From the NCBI RefSeq assembly GCF_025562715.2, contig NZ_JAPFCC010000001.1, positions 2,374,501-2,438,500 of the forward strand: DNA of 64,000 nucleotides, in the 5' to 3' direction. Position numbers and translations under genes: made by a program. The notes below the pieces were generated by a model. That model saw only the letters and a list, made by a program, of their open reading frames with translations, did not search any database and was not told where the DNA came from. The stretch is from Endozoicomonas gorgoniicola (GTDB lineage Bacteria; Pseudomonadota; Gammaproteobacteria; Pseudomonadales; Endozoicomonadaceae). Within the stretch, counting starts at the first letter, position 1. Each line of letters begins with the position of its first letter. Below, piece by piece: positions 59,081 to 64,000 of the stretch.

Positions 59081-60253
59081 ATGCTTAACACAAAATTCTC
59101 CCCCTGGCCTTCTTTCACTCAGGAAGAGGCTGATGCTGTCTCCAGCGTTTTACTTTCCAACAAAGTCAATTACTGGACAGGAACAGAAGGCCGTGAATTT
59201 GAAAAAGAATTTGCGTTCTACTGCCAAACAGAATATGCCATTGCTGTTGCCAACGGCACGCTGGCACTCGATCTGGCCTTAAAAGCCATTGATATTCAAC
59301 CTGGTGATGAAGTGATTGTTACTTCTCGCACTTTCCTCGCCTCTGCCAGCTCCATTGTGACTGCCGGGGCGAAGCCGGTTTTCGCCGATGTTGATGCCGA
59401 TAGCCAGAATATTACTGCTGAAACCATAGAAGCCGTAATGACAGATAAAACCCGTGCGATTATTTGTGTCCATCTGGCAGGCTGGCCCTGTGATATGGAC
59501 AGCATTATGGCGTTGGCTGATAAGCATAATCTGTTTGTTATAGAAGATTGTGCCCAGGCTCACGGTGCTAAATATAAAGGTAAACCGGTTGGCGGTATTG
59601 GTCATGTGGGTGCCTGGTCCTTCTGTCAGGACAAGATTATGACCACCGGTGGTGAAGGCGGTATGGTCACCACGAATGACCGAACCTTATGGGATAAGAT
59701 GTGGTCCTACAAAGATCATGGCAAGTCTTATGATGCCATTTACCATAAGCAGCACCCTCCTGGTTTTCGCTGGTTGCATGAGTCTTTTGGTACTAACTGG
59801 CGGTTGACAGAAATGCAGTCTGCCATTGGCCGTATTCAGCTTCAACGTATGCCGGAGTGGACAAGTTTACGCCAGCAGTATGCAGCTGCTATCGAAGCGG
59901 CTTGTAATGAGTTTGATGCTTTGCGTGTACCGGAAAAACCGTCTGATATTGAGCATGCCTGTTATAAGCACTATGTATTTGTTCGGCCTGAGCAATTAAA
60001 TGAAGGCTGGGATCGGGATCGTATTGTTAACGAAATTGCTGCCCGTGGCGTACCTTGTTTTCAGGGCTCCTGCTCTGAGGTTTACCTTGAGAAAGCATTT
60101 GATAATACCGATTTCCGGCCAGCTGAGCGTTTACCCGTTGCTAAAGCGCTGGGTGAAACCAGCTTGATGTTTCTTGTTCACCCTACCCTGACCGGTGCAG
60201 AAATTGAAAAGACCTGCGAAGTTATCCACGAAGTCATGACCCTTGCGAGTTGA
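59081..60253 (+). CDS. DegT/DnrJ-family PLP aminotransferase (PglE-like)
   Basis: A 390-residue sugar aminotransferase. It has YWTGTEGREFEKEFAFYCQ and VANGTLALDLALKAIDIQPGDEVIV, HLAGWPCDMDSIMALA, VIEDCAQAHGAKYKGKPVGGIGHVGAWSFCQDKIMTTGGEGGMV, with the PLP-binding Lys in the QDK segment (about 185). It should transfer an amino group to the 4-keto sugar made by WbpM. An in-frame GTG at 59036 would start inside the repeat element; the ATG at 59081 (MLNTKFSPWPSF) fits the family, though no ribosome site is clear. Confidence 0.93.
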   Translation: MLNTKFSPWPSFTQEEADAVSSVLLSNKVNYWTGTEGREFEKEFAFYCQTEYAIAVANGTLALDLALKAIDIQPGDEVIVTSRTFLASASSIVTAGAKPVFADVDADSQNITAETIEAVMTDKTRAIICVHLAGWPCDMDSIMALADKHNLFVIEDCAQAHGAKYKGKPVGGIGHVGAWSFCQDKIMTTGGEGGMVTTNDRTLWDKMWSYKDHGKSYDAIYHKQHPPGFRWLHESFGTNWRLTEMQSAIGRIQLQRMPEWTSLRQQYAAAIEAACNEFDALRVPEKPSDIEHACYKHYVFVRPEQLNEGWDRDRIVNEIAARGVPCFQGSCSEVYLEKAFDNTDFRPAERLPVAKALGETSLMFLVHPTLTGAEIEKTCEVIHEVMTLAS

Positions 60254-60279
60254 TTGGCCTACCTCTTTTATATTTTATG

Positions 60280-60512
60280 TTCACCACAAAGGCACAGAGG
60301 AGTCGAAAATTGCTCCTCGGTAACTGCTCCATGCGTTACCCTACCTCCTGCATCCATGCAGTCGTGCATTTTCGACACTTCCGCCATCCATGGCGGTCGC
60401 ACAGAGTTTTTTGTTTTTGCTAAAAAATGACATCCATACATAAAGCTTGTACCTGAATAGCCATTAAAAATTTTTCTCAGAAAAAGTTTTTCCTCTGTGC
60501 CTCTGTGGTGAA
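60280..60512. repeat. B-type inverted-end repeat element (copy 5)
   Basis: Left end TTCACCACAAAGGCACAGAG, right end CTCTGTGCCTCTGTGGTGAA. The interior matches copy 4 nearly base for base over about 110 bases. It fills the aminotransferase-wbpM gap. Confidence 0.88.
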
Positions 60513-60545
60513 CAAAAACTTCCTAAAAATACGACACCTGACACT

Positions 60546-62579
60546 ATGAGAAATAAGCTGCTTGCGCTCACCCGGTTCCAGAAACGGCTGGTGACCCTGA
60601 GTTTTGATATCCTGTTGATCTGGTTTTCACTGTTCACAGTGTATTGCTTTCGATTTGGCTTTGAAACGCTATTTGCCAACCACCTGATATCACTATTTCA
60701 AATGTGTTTATTGGCTCCGGTGATAGCACTGCCTGTTTATATACGAATGGGGCTTTATCGTGCTGTTCTGCGTTATATGGGGCCACAGGTTTCTTTTACG
60801 ATTCTCCGCGCTTCTTTATTTTCTTTCCTGGGGCTAACGGCAGCGATTTTTTTGTTAGACCTTGATGATGTTCCCCGCAGCGTACCCGCACTTTACTGGC
60901 TTGTTTCCGCTTTGCTGCTGGGGTTAAGCCGTTACGCTGCACGTTACTGGCTGATGGGCTATCGCCTTAAAGATATCATGCTCTCCACGGTGACTCCTTC
61001 GAGAAAAAAGGTTGGGCATAAGGAGCAGGGTGTTCCGGTTGCTATCTATGGTGCAGGGGAAGCGGGAGCACAACTGGTAGAGTCTCTGGATAATTCAAGA
61101 GAATACCGGCCTGTCGCCTTTATCGATGATGATGCCGCCATGCACGGGCGTTTTCTGGCGGGTAAGCAGGTGTATAGCCCGGACTGTATTGAGGCATTGG
61201 TTGAGGAAAATGGTGCTGAAGAATTTCTGCTTGCTATTCCTTCAGCCAAACGTCAGCGACGGCAGGAGATAGTGAAATCTCTGGAGTGCTTTGGCCTGCC
61301 CATAAAAACCATACCAGGCATTAAAGATCTGGCCAGTGGTCGTTTTAAGATGCAGGAAATTCAGGACGTTGATATTGGTGATGTGCTTGGCCGGGAGGAA
61401 GTGAAGCCCATTCAGGAATTGATTGAGAAACATATTACCGGCAGGGTGGTGATGGTCACGGGTGCCGGTGGCTCTATCGGTTCAGAAATGGCAAGGCAAG
61501 CCCTGGTCCGTAAGCCGACAACACTGATTTTGCTGGAGCATTCAGAATATAACCTGTATGCCATCGACCGGGAATTACAAACCACCATTCGTAAACAGGG
61601 CGTTGAGGTCAGGATCGTGGCTGTTCTGGGTTCAATTAATGACCCGGCTCGCCTTGTGGATGTTATGCGTACTTATAAGGTTGAAACCCTTTATCATGCG
61701 GCTGCTTATAAACATGTACCCATGGTGCAATACAATGTGTCGCAGGGGTTGCGTAACAATGTGCTGGGAACGCTGTATACCGCCCAGGCGGCCATTGCCT
61801 GCGGCGTGAAGAACTTTGTATTAATCTCTACCGATAAGGCCGTTCGTCCTACCAATGTTATGGGGGCTTCAAAACGGTTGGCTGAAATGGTGTTGCAGGC
61901 GCTGAGTAATGAAGGTCAGGTGCCGTTTTATCATGCCCATTTGTTCGGGTTAGAGGGAACGCAAACCGTTGCCAACAATACCCGTTTTACCATGGTGCGT
62001 TTTGGTAATGTGCTGGGTTCCAGCGGGTCGGTTATTCCTGTATTCCGTGAACAAATTCGTTTGGGCGGCCCTGTTACTGTGACTCACCCGGAAATCAACC
62101 GTTACTTTATGACGATTCCTGAAGCGGCCCAGCTGGTGATTCAGGCCGGAGCCATGGGTCAGGGTGGTGATGTTTTTGTATTGGAAATGGGCAAGCCCGT
62201 TAAAATCGTTGATTTGGCGAAGCGAATGGTGTCGCTATCAGGGTTAACGGTTAAAGATGAATATAACCCTGATGGGGATATTGAGATAGCGTTCAGCGGC
62301 CTTCGTCCCGGTGAAAAGCTCTATGAGGAGCTGTTAATCGGTGACAATGTTACGGAGACAGATCACCCCCGGATCTGTCGAGCAACTGAAGAAATGCTGC
62401 CTTGGCTGGCGTTGCATGATGCACTCAATCAGATTATGGCTACCCTGGGCGACCACCGCTACAAAATTACTCGAGAGCTACTTTTGAGGTATGTAAATGG
62501 TTATCGACCCAGTGGTAACGTTGTGGACTGGCTTTATAAACAGCCGGAACATGCTGTAGAGCCTGATCAGGTTGCCTGA
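60546..62579 (+). CDS. wbpM: Nucleotide-sugar 4,6-dehydratase WbpM/PglF
   Basis: A 677-residue membrane-bound UDP-GlcNAc 4,6-dehydratase. Four membrane helices occupy about 15-135. A first Rossmann domain follows (PVAIYGAGEAGAQLVESL, about 165), then the catalytic domain (VVMVTGAGGSIGSEMARQAL, about 302; HAAAYKHVPMVQYN; STDKAVRPTNVMGASKR, where Met replaces the usual Tyr, as in WbpM; RFGNVLGSSGSVIPVFREQI; and LRPGEKLYEELLI). It begins the route UDP-GlcNAc to UDP-4-keto-6-deoxy sugar, which the PglE- and PglD-like enzymes continue. Confidence 0.95.
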   Translation: MRNKLLALTRFQKRLVTLSFDILLIWFSLFTVYCFRFGFETLFANHLISLFQMCLLAPVIALPVYIRMGLYRAVLRYMGPQVSFTILRASLFSFLGLTAAIFLLDLDDVPRSVPALYWLVSALLLGLSRYAARYWLMGYRLKDIMLSTVTPSRKKVGHKEQGVPVAIYGAGEAGAQLVESLDNSREYRPVAFIDDDAAMHGRFLAGKQVYSPDCIEALVEENGAEEFLLAIPSAKRQRRQEIVKSLECFGLPIKTIPGIKDLASGRFKMQEIQDVDIGDVLGREEVKPIQELIEKHITGRVVMVTGAGGSIGSEMARQALVRKPTTLILLEHSEYNLYAIDRELQTTIRKQGVEVRIVAVLGSINDPARLVDVMRTYKVETLYHAAAYKHVPMVQYNVSQGLRNNVLGTLYTAQAAIACGVKNFVLISTDKAVRPTNVMGASKRLAEMVLQALSNEGQVPFYHAHLFGLEGTQTVANNTRFTMVRFGNVLGSSGSVIPVFREQIRLGGPVTVTHPEINRYFMTIPEAAQLVIQAGAMGQGGDVFVLEMGKPVKIVDLAKRMVSLSGLTVKDEYNPDGDIEIAFSGLRPGEKLYEELLIGDNVTETDHPRICRATEEMLPWLALHDALNQIMATLGDHRYKITRELLLRYVNGYRPSGNVVDWLYKQPEHAVEPDQVA

Positions 62580-62768
62580 ATGCTCAGGCAGCTGGCAGCG
62601 ATTGAGCAGAAATCTACTGTCAGGGCTTAACTTAAATTTGTTGGTTTACTGTCTTGAAAGTGGGTTCACACACATGCTTGGCTAGAATGAGCGTTTCACG
62701 GGAGGCCAGAATATGCAGCACTCACAGAATACAGGCCACACCTGCTCAATAGTTAGAATGGAATTTTA

Positions 62769-62873
62769 ATGATCAAAAAATGTCTTTTCCCCGCCGCCGG
62801 CTACGGAACCCGTTTCCTGCCAGCGACCAAGTCCATGCCCAAAGAGATGAGTTTAAGGCTATGTTCGACGTGA
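62769..62873 (+). pseudogene. galU: galU fragment (first 27 codons)
   Basis: MIKKCLFPAAGYGTRFLPATKS, continuing to MPKEM, is the unmistakable start of UTP-glucose-1-phosphate uridylyltransferase with its nucleotide loop. After codon 27 (62849) the frame runs into unrelated sequence and stops at 62873. All the rest of the gene (about 270 codons) is gone. Confidence 0.85.
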
Positions 62874-62953
62874 TTGTTTCTAACCGGATGATGGACGAAC
62901 TGAGCGATGTGGCGAGAAAAGTCTATACCCTTGATTTGTTTGGTTCGGATTGA
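62849..62953 (+). pseudogene. ugd: ugd fragment (last ~34 codons)
   Basis: Reading from 62849 in another frame, EFKAMFDVIVSNRMMDELSD and then VARKVYTLDLFGSD with a stop is the C-terminus of a UDP-glucose 6-dehydrogenase. It is joined directly to the galU fragment, so a deletion removed the end of galU and most of ugd. Confidence 0.75.
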
Positions 62954-62992
62954 CGAATCTTCCGGCCTCCCATAGCCCCGCTTCATCAGGTT

Positions 62993-63418
62993 TTACAAAT
63001 GGTGCCATGGGTTCAGTAGTTTTACCCCTGTTTGCTCAAAGTCCTGAATGTTTCGGGTAACCACGGTCATTTGGTGAACGATAGCGGTGGCTGCAATCAT
63101 GGCATCTCGTTCAGACTTCGGGTTTGGGACGTGCAGTTGGGCGCAGGTAAGGGCAATTCTGGTATCCAAGGGAAGGATTCTGCCCTCAAAGGCAGGCAGC
63201 AGGCGTTGTTTTATCCATGCCCTGAGTACTCCGCCCTGCTCTGGGTCTTTCCTGATTTTGAGCAGGATGCCCATTTCGATTTCCAGAATGGTGATGGCTG
63301 ACAGGTAGAGTTCATTCGGTGCAACGGTTTTTGCCCACTCGCTTACTGACAGGCTCCCTTTACCTGAGCCGCACTTGCGTAGCACAGGCACAACGTTGGT
63401 ATCAAGCAGGTACATCAC
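62993..63418 (-). CDS. vapC: VapC-type PIN-domain toxin
   Basis: A 141-residue PIN ribonuclease. The acidic site is visible: LLDTNVV (Asp6), TILEIEMGI (Glu near 46), and SERDAMIAATAI (Asp near 105), then TRNIQDFEQTGVKLLNPW. It should cut RNA unless bound by the antitoxin. Its ATG overlaps the antitoxin stop by 4 bases, so the two are coupled. Confidence 0.9.
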   Translation of the reverse strand: MMYLLDTNVVPVLRKCGSGKGSLSVSEWAKTVAPNELYLSAITILEIEMGILLKIRKDPEQGGVLRAWIKQRLLPAFEGRILPLDTRIALTCAQLHVPNPKSERDAMIAATAIVHQMTVVTRNIQDFEQTGVKLLNPWHHL

Positions 63419-63672
63419 GAAAAATCCGCTGGTTTCAGGAAGCTGTTTTCAAGAGGTTCGACTTCGAAATCGGTATTTTCTGCTTCAGGCATCGCCAGCA
63501 ATTCAAGGATACTGGCTGCGTTACGGGTAATTAACTGATATTCATCAATATTAAGCAGCACATGGGTAATGCTGCCCCTGTCGGTAATAAATACAGGCTG
63601 TTTCATTGCGGATCGTTTGGCTTCTGTGACATTCTGATTAAATGCCCGCGATGATATGGTGGTTATGCTCAT
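63415..63672 (-). CDS. Phd/YefM-family antitoxin
   Basis: An 85-residue antitoxin: MSITTISSRAFNQNVTEAKR, then PVFITDRGSITHVLLNIDEYQ, the Phd/YefM DNA-binding layout, and an acidic C-terminus (PEAENTDFEVEPLENSF) that would wrap the toxin. I start at the ATG 63672; a longer frame to 63807 runs through the end of the neighbouring insertion sequence. AGGAG-like bases (CAGGAGCACAACA) precede this ATG. Confidence 0.88.
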   Translation of the reverse strand: MSITTISSRAFNQNVTEAKRSAMKQPVFITDRGSITHVLLNIDEYQLITRNAASILELLAMPEAENTDFEVEPLENSFLKPADFS

Positions 63673-63742
63673 TGTTGTGCTCCTGTCAGGCTTGTTTGTA
63701 GTAATGTAGCTACATTTTTTTGGTTTCCAAACCATGATGGGT

Positions 63743-63808
63743 ATTCCAGCGCATTCGGCCACCAATTCCGGTAACATCCGGCCACCTGTTCCAGTGTATC
63801 CGGCCACC
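63743..63808. repeat. Terminal repeats of an IS21-family element
   Basis: Three imperfect 21-22-bp copies occur head to tail: ATTCCAGCGCATTCGGCCACC, ATTCCGGTAACATCCGGCCACC and GTTCCAGTGTATCCGGCCACC, at 63743, 63765 and 63788. IS21 elements carry such multiple transposase-binding repeats at their ends. They lie between the antitoxin promoter and istB. Confidence 0.7.
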
Positions 63809-63843
63809 CCTCTTCGGAGCGTAGCGACGCATCGGATAGCAGC

Positions 63844-64000
63844 TTAGGACGTAAGTTCTGAATTTGCCAGTTTTGACTGTTTCTTGCGCAGGGAGTCGCC
63901 CTTCAGTGGCACCCGGTGAGCGTTGTGAATCAGCCTGTCCAGAATGGCATCTGCCAGTGTTGGATCGCCGATCAATTCATGCCAGTGATCTACCGGCATC
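63844..64000 (-). CDS. istB: IS21-family helper ATPase IstB, partial (C-terminus)
   Basis: The minus strand from the window edge reads MPVDHWHELIGDPTLADAIL, continuing DRLIHNAHRVPLKGDSLRKKQS and a stop at 63844. This is the typical C-terminus of IstB, the AAA+ transposition helper of IS21. The Walker motifs and the IstA transposase gene would lie beyond the window. Confidence 0.9.
   Translation of the reverse strand, partial: MPVDHWHELIGDPTLADAILDRLIHNAHRVPLKGDSLRKKQSKLANSELTS

Overview
The window looks like the chromosome of a gammaproteobacterium. Deo, NupC, Tsx/OmpK and WbpA/WbpP/WbpM-type proteins, a rhombosortase with a GlyGly-CTERM substrate, and an RfaH ops site all point there. The many insertion remnants, toxin-antitoxin pairs and short dispersed repeats would suit a host-associated marine genus such as Endozoicomonas, but that is inference: there is no rRNA or other taxonomic marker here. 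Gene density is ordinary, base composition is mid-GC, and 50.8-55.7 kb is clearly AT-richer.

Layout. 1-0.5 kb: the edge of a gene on the minus strand resembling pertussis/cholera-type ADP-ribosyltransferases. 1.0-4.7 kb: an RND efflux adaptor and a pump that has lost about 195 residues in frame. 4.8-9.0 kb: small genes (FlgA-like, DUF2237, ProQ/FinO domain, parvulin) and a thiolase. 9.2-11.3 kb: an ovothiol synthase (OvoA). 11.7-14.0 kb: a DUF819 transporter and a rhombosortase. 14.0-28.2 kb: a near-complete DNA and nucleoside scavenging set: exported GlyGly-CTERM nuclease, 5'-nucleotidase lipoprotein, NupC importer, DeoC, DeoA, DeoD, DeoB, transaldolase and a Tsx/OmpK channel.

30.3-38.8 kb holds a glycine reductase operon on the minus strand: trxB, trxA, grdA, grdC, grdD, grdE, grdB, then a YicG-type glycine transporter. 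grdA and grdB each contain an in-frame UGA at the position where this family carries selenocysteine (Sec42 and Sec349). grdB has a compact hairpin with a GGU loop 11 bases after the UGA, as expected for a bacterial SECIS. A simple gene caller would truncate or split both genes. The Sel machinery itself is not in the window.

40.6-62.6 kb is a Wzy-type capsule or O-antigen locus starting at an ops element: wza, wzb, wzc, UDP-GlcNAc dehydrogenase (WbpA), UDP-GlcNAc C4-epimerase (WbpP), flippase, an amidotransferase-like protein, glycosyltransferases, a polymerase, an initiating transferase (PglC-like), an acetyltransferase (PglD-like), a MaoC-like hydratase, an aminotransferase (PglE-like) and a WbpM dehydratase. 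The set predicts an acylated bacillosamine-type sugar plus a GalNAcA-type uronic acid, perhaps amidated. Inside it lie a coiled-coil repeat gene and two MNT/HEPN toxin-antitoxin modules in mirror-image order.

Two dispersed repeat families mark the right half: tandem heptamers (CCCGTAG and relatives) between genes, and mobile-looking elements bounded by inverted TTCACCACAGAGGCACAGAG. Both reach into the ends of genes. The window closes with a galU/ugd deletion scar, a VapBC-type pair and the end of an IS21-family element (IstB).
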